From Pollenia angustigena (lineage: Eukaryota; Arthropoda; Insecta; Diptera; Polleniidae): DNA of 64,000 nt. Shown here in pieces: positions 58,601 to 64,000 of this stretch. Under the pieces are notes generated by a model. That model had not been told where the DNA came from and did no database searches. It saw only the letters and a list, made by a program, of their open reading frames with translations. The position numbers were made by a program, and so were the translations under genes. Position 1 is the first letter of the stretch; the number at the start of each line of letters is the position of its first letter. The DNA lies in assembly GCA_930367215.1 (NCBI GenBank), contig OV884056.1, positions 86,749,285 to 86,813,284 of the forward strand, written 5' to 3'.

Positions 58601-61600
58601 TGTATTTAAACCCTAAATGTTTGTACCTTATTTTAAAGCTGTGGCTCTTGCCGTTCTCCAGATATACAGAAAAAAGTAATAAAAATACAACAACCACAAG
58701 GGATTTTTTGGAAAAATTAGAGGCAGTCGTGGTTTTTTGGTCATATCTCAGCCATTGTTGGACCGATCTGGCTGAATTTCAATAGCAAGAAATGGTGGAC
58801 TATATGTAACATAAATGAAAAAAAACGTAAGACGGACAGACGGACGAACGGACGGACGGACGGATATCGTTAAATCAACTTCTCTCCTCATAAGGACCCA
58901 GAATATATATACTTTATAGGGTCTAAGATCAATATTGTAGAAATTACAAACGGAATGACAAACTTATATATGTATTCCCTTTTCCACCTGTGTGAAGGGT
59001 ATAAAAACACATAAAATTCAGAAAAATGCATGAAATCTTAATTTGAATCGATAGTACGCTCCATATAATTTAACGTTTGAAGATTATTTCATGCAAATGT
59101 TGACCGTGACTGTGCCTCAAATGGTCCATCCGCTTAGTCCAATTTTGGCATACTCTTTCCAACATTTCGGCCGGTATCTCATGAATAAATGCTTCAATGT
59201 TGTCTTCCAATGCGTCAATTGAAGCGGGCATGTGTGTATAGACATGAGCTTTAACATAGCCCCACAAAAAATAGTCTAAAGGCGTTAAATCGCACGATCT
59301 AGCCGGCCAATTGACCGGTCCCGAACGTGAAATAAAATGTTCACCGAACTCGCCTCTCAATAAGTCCATTGTTAAGCGTGCTGTGTGACATGTGGCACCG
59401 TCTTGTTGAAACCACATGTCATGCAAGTCAAGCTCTTGCATTTTGGGCAAAAAAAAGTCATCTCTCGGTAGCGCTCACCATTCACAGTTACGTTACGATT
59501 CGCATCATCTTTGAAGAAATACGGTCCAATGATGCCACCAGCCCATAAGCCGCACCAAACTGTAACTTTCTGGATGCGTTGATAGTTCTTGCAATGCTTC
59601 TGGCTGATCTTTACTCCAAAATCGACAATTCTGCTTATTAACGTACCGATTAGCCGCTTCAGTGGGTCGATTAAACTGACCATAAAATGGAAGAAGCGCG
59701 CGATGAACTTTCTTAACATAGCACGCATTTTGATAATAAAATTCAATAATTTGCAAGCGTTGTTCGTTTGTAAGACGATTCATGGTTAAATTATAGACCA
59801 AACTGAAGATGTTTGACAGTGAAACAAAACACGAAACGTGCGTGAGCTGTTTAAACCAGTGTATCCAAAAAGATAATAGCTAAAAAATTACCCGACAGAA
59901 AAAATGTAAATTTTTCTTAAATTTATCGCTTAAAACAACAAACTATATGTGTATGTCTGTATACATGGGCCATTCTCATTTCAGCTGTACATTTTATATT
60001 CTTTTTTAGCTTTTCCAATTTAATTATTAAAAATGTGAGAAGGTTAGATTCGTACTATAGTTTTCAACTCATTCAATGGATCCTGTAACAAAATTATATT
60101 TTTCGAATTCTTAAATTTTTCTGTATTGAGCGTTACATTTGCTTTGACGGTTTTTGTGGCAATACGAAAAGAATAGTCCATAAAATGTGATAATAGGGTT
60201 TGAAAGCACTGTAAATCTACTCTCTAAAAAATTAAACTTATCGTAGGAGGAAATATAAAGTTCTGGCTCTTTTTAATTTTGACCTAGGATCTTACGAAAA
60301 AGTTTTAAAAACAGATTTTTTTTTCAAAAACTTATACATGATTATTTAGGAGCCCAAATATTCTTTTAATTAAGACTAATTTATTTCAATGCCATATGTA
60401 AATTTCCAATAATTATTCCTACCAAACCGCGTTATTCTAATACTTTCTTCGAACTTATAAAAACTGCAGTGAACATTTTGAAAACAAAACTAGTATTTTT
60501 TAAAGGATAATTCTATCGACATAAAATTTCATATGGACATGGTAGAGAATAAGCTTTTCATATTGCTAAAACATAGTTTACACTATCTCACAAGTCTTTC
60601 GTATTCCATAATACTTTGTGAGATAGAAATCTAATGAGTTTTGTTGCGACTGTCAAAAAATCTTATTTAACATGACAGTTTGTGTTCACACCATCACACA
60701 AAGTATAAACGCATGAAATAAAATGCAACCCTGATCTTATGAAAAGTATAATTGTTTATTATCTCCCACCCGATTCCAAACAATGTTTCTGTTCTTATAC
60801 CTTACACAAAATGTAATCGTTCGAGCAAAGAAATTTATATTGTTAAAAAAATTAAAAAGTAATTCACTTTACCTAAAAAAATTTGTTAGAGAAAATATGT
60901 ATATAATAAATATAAACATAATTAAAAACAACATAAAAGTAATTCACTTTAATTTAAATAATATATCGTTTCTGCTGCATTTTACCGTCCAAAATTTACA
61001 GATGAATTATATATAAAAATTTTGTCAATGTAACGCTCAATAAAATTTTGAACGAATTTCATATTTTTTCACAATGCAAACTTTATGTTGAATTTAAAAC
61101 AATTGAGGTGTATAATCTTCGTTGCGTTTTAACATAACATCGTAAGTTATAGATTAAAAATTGTTAATTAATTAAAAAAAATGTATCAAAGTTTTTCCTG
61201 TAAGGCAAAAAATTAATTAACAGGGTTTCGTTTAAAGGTGCTAAATTCCCATTTCATACTATTTATAAACTGAAATTTATTGTTGATGGGATATGCTATG
61301 CCTATGAGCATTTCACTGGTTGCTTAGGCCAGATCATCAGAAAACTTCATCTAATGATTTTAGAATTTTTGTATAGCACTCAATTAATTTTTTACTGTCG
61401 CACAGTGGGGTGAAACATATGCAATACGAGGATTAGTTCAGAGAAGCCTGTATTTTATGACACAATATTTTTTTGGACTCTGTGTATATTGGTTACTAAA
61501 AAAAAACTTTTGTTGTAAAATTTTAGTGAAATTTTAATTTTGGTTTTATTTACACGCAGAGAAAAAACATGTTTAAATATGGTCACCTCCAACAAAACTA

Positions 61601-64000
61601 TTTTTAAAGAAAATTTTCATCACATTATGTTAAATTTAACAATATTATTGTCACCGACAGCCATATTATGGTTAAACTAGTCTTCATCAAGAAGCCACAA
61701 CCATATTATGGTTGCATCTAAATATGTTATGCTTAAATACGACAATATGTACTTTGTTTTAAAATTAACAATAGTATTTTTCTCTTTTCCAAGAGCAACA
61801 TGCTATAGTTGAAAACCAACCATGCTTTTATAAGTGCTAAACATATTTTAGTTATTATTACCCATAATATGGTTGTGGCGTCTTAAAGGAGGACTGCTTA
61901 AATCATAATATGGTTGCCGGTGACAATAATATGGTTAAATTAAAAAAAATATTTATTCAAAAATTTCTTTATAAATTGTTTTGTTGGAGGTGACCATATT
62001 TAAACATGTTTTTCCTCTGGGCGTAATAAGCTCAAAAACTAAAAAAAAACAATGTAATTTTTTCGTACAATATATATATTTTTTTAAACAAGGTACATTC
62101 ATTGTTAAAATATGAAATTAAAAATCGTCTTCATAACTATCTTCACCTTCACCTTCATCATCATCAACATCGGAAATATTTAGCAAAATAAGCAAATCAA
62201 GTGCTGTTTGTGGTAAAATTAACGGGCATGTTCTGACAATCGCACGATTTGAAATCGCAAAACGCCAGATTTATTTTATGGTGTTCTGAAACTGGTGCGT
62301 TTTGCTTGCGACCTGCCATAGTTTTTCAAAGTTCCCTTGAGCATACTTTTGCAATTTGAAGTCACCAAACATGCCCGTAAATTATGTTGTTTTTTATCAT
62401 AATGTTTGTTTTTGCTTTAAATTAAAGGATTTGAAGGTTTAAGAAACCGATTAAAAATGTCTTCATTCTATTTTATGCGACTGCATTAACGAGCATATTG
62501 TTCTTTAACATTTTTAAAATCTTTATAACGAACTTCTTGTGCCTCCTCAGAAAGTTGGCCTATTGACAATAGAGTAGGGTATTAATTCGATTAACCGTTA
62601 GTCGGTTAACCGATCAATTACTACCCGATTTACTGATCGGTTAAATTAAAATTGGCTTTTTTCGATTAACGATTAAACCGGTTAATTTCAGTCGGTTTAC
62701 CGATTAACCGATGTAATAAAATTTCTAATATTTTGTAGTATTTAACCATATTTTTGGTGTTTTCAAATTTTGGTGAGTTCAAAAACATTAGTTGCAAAGC
62801 AATTTGATTTTGTAAATGCATTCTTCAATGCATCCATGTCCAATTTTACAACGTTTTCTGTACCAAAGTTCACCAAAATGTTAACTATGTTGTGTTTAGA
62901 AATATTTTTGCATACAATATATTTCCTCCTAGCAATGCATTCATAAAATACAGAAACGTTTGAGAATTGTGTTTGAAGTCAATGATAAATTCATTTCATA
63001 TCAAAGGTTTGACTTGGTGTTTGTTGGGTACATTTTAAATTTAAAAAAAATAGCTTTAACTGCAAAGAGCAAAAATGCAAAAGTTAAAATTCGAAAAAAA
63101 AAATTTTGAAATTATAGGAAATAATTAACTGCTTAAACTTCCCTTTTAGAGCACTATTAATAGTTGGATTTGGAGTGTTAATCATTATGGGATTTAACTG
63201 TTTTATTGGTATCGTCATGTTTGCACGCTATTTTGGATGTGATCCTATTTTAGGAGGTGTAAGTAACAAGTTCCTCTTAAAATTCTGCAAAATCCTTACA
63301 AAATAAAAATCAATTGTAGATTGTTGAAAAAGCTGACAAAATGATGCCGTTTTTTGTGCAAGATGTTATGGGCCATTTACTGGGCATGCCTGGTATTTTC
63401 ATATCATGTGTTTTTAGTGCTGCTCTTAGTACTATGTCGGCTTTGTTGAATTCGGTGGCAGGTGTGGTATATTTTGACTATATAAAGCCCTTCATTAGGC
63501 ACACAGAAGCTCGAGCAAATAGTATAATGAAAATATTTGTTATTGCCATGGGTAGCTATTGTATATTAGGTGGGTTTATGGTGCAAAAATTCTCCTCTAT
63601 TTTACAAACGATCATCACTATAACGGGCATAAATACAGGAGCGGTGGTAGGGGTATTTCTATTGGGCATGTTTGTGCCCAGAGTTAGTGGCAAGGTATAA
63701 AGGAATTTGTGTTTTAATGCTTAAATATTGTATTTATGAAAATGTATTTTTGAAGGTGGCATTCCTATCTATTGCGTTCAGTGTGGCAACCATGTTATGG
63801 ATTATTATAAACTCCCAAATGCGCTTCAACGCTGGCTATATAAAATACGAACCCTTACCCACATCTCTGGATCGTTGTGAATCTTTAAAAGTTCGAGGAA
63901 TGCTGCAAAACATGTAAGTTTTCAAAATTATTTGTTTTTTTTTTTAATATAAATCAAATTATGTACCTATTAATTTTTTTATAGCACCAGCTCGTCTGTT
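40419..64000 (+). CDS. Sodium/solute symporter, SLC5 family (10 visible exons, 3' end outside window)
   Basis: A plasma-membrane transporter expected to couple sodium entry to uptake of a small organic solute; it looks closest to the monocarboxylate/multivitamin-type branch, but substrate is not determinable here. Coding exons joined by GT-AG sites: 40419-40645, 54278-54437, 56980-57097, 57183-57250, 57326-57477, 57571-57711, 63150-63258, 63320-63694, 63756-63913 and 63985-64000+. Phases agree throughout and give 508 codons without a stop; family members are usually around 580-650 residues, so a C-terminal part is missing. Landmarks include DEYLMGSKQM (about residue 55), SQLSGI..PAENY (76), YLEMRFNKRTRQ (130), GGIKAVVWTDVVQAGIM (192), GLNQSCVQR and FSAALSTMSALLNS, with many hydrophobic membrane segments. 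Introns 1, 2 and 6 are 13,632, 2,542 and 5,438 bp and full of repeats; the others are 61-93 bp. Confidence 0.9.
40646..42570. other. Intron 1, first part: repeat remnants
   Basis: No coding exon seen. 41330-41890 is rich in tttgaaat/atcaaa motifs, and a block caaaggtttgacttcgtgtttgttgggta near its right end recurs near 63000-63030 in intron 6, so a dispersed AT-rich element is likely. Frames at 40686-40934, 41031-41234 and similar lack known domains. Confidence 0.5.
42571..42850 (+). repeat. Direct repeat of about 155 bp, two units
   Basis: Both units share gagaactttc / agaactttct, aataatttcacacaaaattt, tcgatttttccaattttccg and acttttgcggag / acttttccggag. The second unit has an extra tgaaaagccaataaggaat segment. 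Confidence 0.75.
42930..43240. repeat. Low-complexity atcata-rich stretch
   Basis: Many copies of taatcata/tatgatta and similar words; no stable period. The left side has agcagagaaagaacatgg, slightly like the end of the MITE at 61554. It may be a decayed member of that family. Confidence 0.35.
43983..44806 (+). mobile_element. mini-me/DINE-1-like element, near full length
   Basis: Has both ends: 5' aacaagtaagagtgctat with hairpin ttcggctgtgccgaa and tatacccttcaccat, and 3' hairpin tatacccttttacc..ggtgaatggtata followed by aaaaa. The internal ggtaccacgcccacttctcc and atctcagccatttgtggacc core match the copies at 11140 and 58550. The GACG microsatellite is short here (agacagacggaca). No coding capacity. 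About 820 bp. Confidence 0.78.
45621..46330 (+). mobile_element. Possible second mini-me-like family member
   Basis: Starts aacaagtaagaaattttagt then ctctcaagcccga, parallel in layout to the mini-me 5' end but with a different hairpin. Near the right side is cgggcttgagggac, an inverted match to ctctcaagcccg. Interior phrases gaccaatggctaattttgga and gacccccatggccaat are repeated about 130 bp apart. Limits and family uncertain. Confidence 0.4.
46331..47652. other. Intron 1, middle part: no gene seen
   Basis: No recognisable exon. 46450-46510 is an inverted match to intergenic sequence near 29110-29175. A TA-rich microsatellite lies at about 46915-46935. Confidence 0.45.
47657..48282 (+). mobile_element. 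Solo LTR, 626 bp (Gypsy-like)
   Basis: Begins TGTTACG and ends CGTAACA, the TG..CA inverted ends of an LTR, and is flanked by a 4-bp duplication atat (47653-47656 and 48283-48286). A TATA-like atataaaaagg at about 48079 and an aataataaag polyadenylation-like signal at about 48160 sit in the expected order. No second LTR or internal gag-pol region is adjacent, so it is a solo LTR left by recombination. An atat target points to a Gypsy-type element; this is inference. It lies in the sense orientation within intron 1 of the transporter gene. Confidence 0.75.
48365..49171 (-). pseudogene. Truncated ORF of an uncharacterised, probably transposon-borne protein
   Basis: A minus-strand frame open for about 268 codons from a TAA at 49172-49174 to the stop at 48365. 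There is no ATG at its upstream end (a TTG lies at 49135; the first ATG codes the M of MCAPGA), so it is a C-terminal fragment. Recognisable phrases are CAPGAIIRARWMMKMIYSLK, FLGHQWYLTPKLAASAFFDE, WKANKSFQEAKKKVQQL and VVNDVAERGVALANTYI. From memory these match a multicopy uncharacterised protein family in arthropod and cnidarian genomes; function is unknown to me and a transposon origin is inferred from its copy number. It is antisense inside intron 1 of the transporter gene, 80 bp from a solo LTR. Such length without a stop in AT-rich DNA suggests recent insertion or retained function. Confidence 0.6.
49911..50960. mobile_element. TGGCGATT-family MITE, interrupted and right-truncated
   Basis: Starts tggcgatttcttttctgag after a TTA (49908-49910) and follows the reference copy at 30776 (compare near 31020 inverted) to ataagccatta. 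It is then interrupted by the element at 50273-50867 and resumes gtgatacatattaatatttg, ending without its right terminus near aaagtcattgcatcg. Confidence 0.8.
50273..50867. mobile_element. TTA-flanked CACATGCAAG-family element, 595 bp, nested
   Basis: Termini cctagcatttacacatgc and, in reverse complement, ccctgcctttacacatgc. Flanked by TTA at 50270-50272 and 50868-50870; removing it restores the host MITE sequence. Left subterminal ccagttcgaaaaactcaata matches the smaller family member at 39610. Confidence 0.82.
51132..52048. mobile_element. TGGCGATT-family MITE with nested insertion
   Basis: Both ends present (tggcgatttcttttctgag and cagaaaagtaatcgcca). Flanks are TAA and TTA, an imperfect duplication. 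Removing the nested 334-bp element and one ATT leaves about 580 bp, in line with the reference copy. Confidence 0.85.
51482..51815. mobile_element. Nested TIR element, 334 bp, ATT target
   Basis: Termini agcggttttcaccctt and aagggtgaaaaccgct; flanked by ATT at 51479-51481 and 51816-51818. Comparison with the uninterrupted relatives (tttatattataatcg near 50236) confirms a 3-bp duplication. End sequence and target resemble the element at 14769 (AGC-type end, ATT). Confidence 0.82.
52268..52860. repeat. Repeat pair bracketing exon 2, left side
   Basis: 52268-52385 (gcaacacaattgcaacgtat, gaacgtagttgtcaaattaa) reappears in direct orientation at 54448-54585. 52785-52860 (aacttccagttaacaatatg) reappears inverted at about 54705-54800. 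Exon 2 lies between them. Confidence 0.7.
53015..53960 (+). repeat. VNTR C, six units
   Basis: The tgaaactttgc(a/g)ggcat landmark recurs with steps of about 175, 117, 172, 171 and 138 bp, because long units carry a lead-in (agcttcacttcggaaaatca) that short ones lack. Flanking sequences on both sides match those of the array at 27852-28365. It lies in intron 1, about 300 bp before exon 2. The short frames here (for example 53257-53478) are repeat by-products. Confidence 0.92.
54278..54437 (+). CDS. SLC5-family transporter, coding exon 2
   Basis: Acceptor tttcag|TCAACTT; donor tatgag|gtgcgt. Encodes residues 76-129: SQLSGIAIMSVPAENYAFGF, part of the broken second helix that helps form the sodium site, followed by hydrophobic FMVLSIIVVIPILNYIIVPV. 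It sits 13.6 kb from exon 1, isolated among repeats. Phase 0 at the donor. Confidence 0.93.
54448..54800. repeat. Repeat pair bracketing exon 2, right side
   Basis: The direct copy of 52268-52385 begins about ten bases after the exon 2 donor, so intron 2 starts almost at once with repeat. The inverted copy of 52785-52860 follows at about 54705. CG-rich words such as gcgtacgacgtagatacg occur in both copies. Confidence 0.7.
55020..55220. mobile_element. AAGGCGAAT-type MITE 1, about 200 bp
   Basis: aaggcgaatttatacaaggt at the left pairs with accttgttgaattcgcctt at the right. A second internal caaggcgaatta motif lies near 55065. No coding capacity. Confidence 0.72.
55337..55559. mobile_element. 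AAGGCGAAT-type MITE 2, about 223 bp
   Basis: aaggtgaatttattacaggt pairs with acctgcgaggaattcgcctt. Same family as the neighbouring MITE; both are set inside the gtgctgccacat-type repeat cluster of intron 2. Confidence 0.7.
55575..56775 (+). repeat. Dispersed and tandem repeat cluster in intron 2
   Basis: gtagtgctgccac followed by tatataatacatg(g)gacact and cagcgtttaa occurs at about 55589, 56494 and 56631 (the last two tandem, about 137 bp apart), and inverted at about 55250-55300. 55710-56350 between copies holds another insert with gttcgaaaataa / ttattttcgaac ends near 55707 and 56355. No gene seen. Confidence 0.62.
56980..57097 (+). CDS. SLC5-family transporter, coding exon 3
   Basis: Acceptor taaacag|TACTTGG; donor ctcaag|gtaaat. 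Encodes residues 130-168: YLEMRFNKRTRQL, a strongly conserved cytoplasmic loop of the family, then membrane segment ITASFVLNACLMLPVYIFVP. Confidence 0.93.
57183..57250 (+). CDS. SLC5-family transporter, coding exon 4
   Basis: A 68-bp exon, acceptor ttacag|TGACGG, donor atgttg|gtatgt. Encodes residues 169-191, VTGINIHLINTVVCSICIFY and TML, most of a membrane helix. Confidence 0.92.
57326..57477 (+). CDS. SLC5-family transporter, coding exon 5
   Basis: Acceptor cattag|GGTGGG, donor ttaaa|gtaagt (phase 2). Encodes the family signature GGIKAVVWTDVVQAGIM, a membrane helix (SSVVLVGVLGTIKVGG) and the loop VLEYAAEGGRLDL. The signature is one of the most diagnostic stretches of sodium:solute symporters. 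Confidence 0.95.
57571..57711 (+). CDS. SLC5-family transporter, coding exon 6
   Basis: Acceptor ttccag|TTTTTCG, donor agaaa|gtaagt. Completes Asn at the junction, then FSLDPRVRSTFANLFSGGLL, MWTGHIGLNQSCVQR and IVSLPSLDHARK. The NQ..VQR motif is conserved in the family. A shifted frame across this exon also stays open but does not match the family. Confidence 0.93.
57775..58190 (+). mobile_element. mini-me/DINE-1-like element, short copy
   Basis: Starts catgtaagagtgctatattc with hairpin ttccgctgtgccgaa, ends ggtgaagggtata followed by aaaaa. It is internally deleted to about 415 bp. A second element joins it directly on the right. Confidence 0.72.
58190..59008 (+). mobile_element. mini-me/DINE-1-like element, 5'-truncated, with GACG microsatellite
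   Basis: Begins with caaacttaattataaaaa, as in the copy near 10825, then the aaccgatttgacagatttat module, ggtaccacgcctacttctcc, the core and a run of gacg(g)ac units at about 58831-58864, ending gtgtgaagggtata plus aaaaa. The junction with the preceding copy suggests tandem insertion or recombination between two elements. Confidence 0.75.
59066..59801 (-). pseudogene. rosa-like mariner transposase (DD41D), deleted and frameshifted
   Basis: Minus-strand transposase relic. N-terminus MNRLTNEQRLQIIEFYYQNA is followed by NRPTEAANRYVNKQNCRFW, where an internal deletion has joined the helix-turn-helix start to the catalytic domain and removed the first aspartate. Two frameshifts lead through VTVWCGLWAGGIIGPYFF and VNGERYREM to WFQQDGATCHTA, then LTPLDYFLWGYVKAH. 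I count 41 residues between the second D (QQDG) and the third (LDYF), which is the DD41D spacing of the rosa group. The C-terminus ends HEIIFK. It lies in intron 6, antisense to the transporter gene. Not functional. Confidence 0.85.
59802..60577. other. Intron 6 stretch, no gene seen
   Basis: The mariner 5' flank (tttttggatacactggttt in reverse complement near 59850) is present; beyond it I see no element ends or exon-like sequence. Confidence 0.45.
60578..60755. mobile_element. Truncated second copy of the 12323 TIR element
   Basis: tacactatctcacaagtctt through acatgacagtttgtgttca to aaaatgcaaccctgatc follows 12328-12500 closely, with small gaps. The right half of the element is absent. Confidence 0.7.
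61270..61350 (+). repeat. Segment shared with the foldback loop
   Basis: gaaatttattgttgatggga, cactggttgcttaggccaga and tcatcag match 16228-16292, the loop of the foldback element, with few differences. It stands alone here without the foldback arms. Confidence 0.75.
61554..62023. mobile_element. MITE, about 470 bp, with long TIR
   Basis: Left cacgcagagaaaaaacatg and right catgtttttcctctgggcg; the arms continue as tttaaatatggtcacctcc for about 45 bp. The interior carries recurring aatatggttg motifs in both orientations. No target duplication longer than TA seen. Confidence 0.78.
62118..62226 (-). pseudogene. Possible C-terminal coding remnant with acidic tail
   Basis: A minus-strand frame reads LPQTALDLLILLNISDVD and then an Asp/Glu-rich tail DEGEGEDSYEDDF before a TAA at 62118-62120. 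The hydrophobic-then-acidic pattern looks like the end of a real protein, not random AT-rich translation, but only about 35 residues remain before a small palindromic element at 62217. I do not recognise the parent protein. Confidence 0.35.
62217..62387. mobile_element. Small palindromic element, about 170 bp
   Basis: ttaacgggcatgttctgac at the left and gtcaccaaacatgcccgtaa at the right are related inverted ends; inside, gcaaaacgcc and ggtgcgttttgc pair. No convincing target duplication. Confidence 0.55.
62585..62712. repeat. CGGTTAACCG-rich cluster
   Basis: Seven or more copies of cggtta / taaccg words in both orientations within about 125 bp, including ggttaaccgat and ccgattaaccgat. Self-complementary, with no fixed period. 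Confidence 0.75.
63150..63258 (+). CDS. SLC5-family transporter, coding exon 7
   Basis: Acceptor ccttttag|AGCACT, donor ggaggt|gtaagt. Encodes ALLIVGFGVLIIMGFNCFIG and IVMFARYFGCDPILGG, a membrane helix and extracellular loop. It follows the 5.4-kb intron 6. Confidence 0.92.
63320..63694 (+). CDS. SLC5-family transporter, coding exon 8
   Basis: The largest exon (375 bp). Acceptor ttgtag|ATTGTT, donor ggcaag|gtataa. Encodes IVEKADKMMPFFVQDVMGH, then FSAALSTMSALLNSVAGVVY, whose Ser/Thr cluster corresponds to the second sodium site of the LeuT-fold family, then YIKPF and two or three further membrane helices ending FLLGMFVPRVSGK. Confidence 0.95.
63756..63913 (+). CDS. SLC5-family transporter, coding exon 9
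   Basis: Acceptor ttgaag|GTGGCA, donor aacat|gtaagt (phase 2). Encodes the helix VAFLSIAFSVATMLWIIINS and the loop QMRFNAGYIKYEPLPTSLDR, then CESLKVRGMLQN. Confidence 0.92.
63985..64000 (+). CDS. SLC5-family transporter, coding exon 10 (start only)
   Basis: Acceptor tttttatag|CACCAG. It completes Ile and reads TSSSV to the window edge in the phase left by exon 9. The remaining helices and the cytoplasmic tail must lie beyond position 64000. Confidence 0.75.

Noticed and set aside
58543..58785. 80-codon frame similar to the one at 11090-11341
   Set aside because: Both lie in the conserved core of mini-me-like elements, which are non-coding.

Overview
This window looks like AT-rich nuclear DNA from a higher fly, probably a calyptrate such as a blow fly or house-fly relative. 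That is an inference. It rests on GT-AG introns in an SLC5-type transporter gene, a Jockey-type retrotransposon, DD41D (rosa-like) mariner relics, elements that look like the dipteran 'mini-me'/DINE-1 class with GACG microsatellites, and very dense small DNA transposons.

Layout. 1-8430 is a satellite array of about 102-bp and 124-bp monomers. A 5'-truncated Jockey-type element (1789-4435) with an intact reading frame interrupts it, and the array flips orientation near 7858. 8436-9765 is a second minisatellite (about 117 bp). 9766-40418 is intergenic and built almost entirely of nested mobile elements: a 2.9-kb foldback element (14463-17371), two similarly designed elements with AT-rich GGGG-type subterminal repeats around GC-rich hairpin repeats (21455-22797 and 22918-24068), two hAT-like elements with perfect 8-bp target duplications (25121-26144 and 26254-29014), several short TTA-flanked elements that look PIF/Harbinger-like, and a nest (32601-37724) in which one MITE is split by a 4.5-kb element that itself carries others. 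One of the inner elements holds a decayed Myb/SANT-like gene.

40419-64000 and beyond holds the only host gene I can support: a plus-strand sodium/solute symporter (SLC5/SSF family) in at least ten coding exons. 508 codons are visible and the C-terminal end lies beyond the window. Intron 1 (13.6 kb), intron 2 (2.5 kb) and intron 6 (5.4 kb) are swollen by mobile elements: a solo LTR, mini-me-like elements, nested TTA MITEs, a VNTR shared with 27.8 kb, a mariner relic, and an antisense ORF fragment of an uncharacterised, probably transposon-borne protein.

The genes do not form a pathway. There is one membrane transporter set in a mobile-element landscape. The most informative content is the nesting order of elements, their target-site duplications, and the higher-order structure of the satellite. 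I saw no convincing tRNA, rRNA or CRISPR array.
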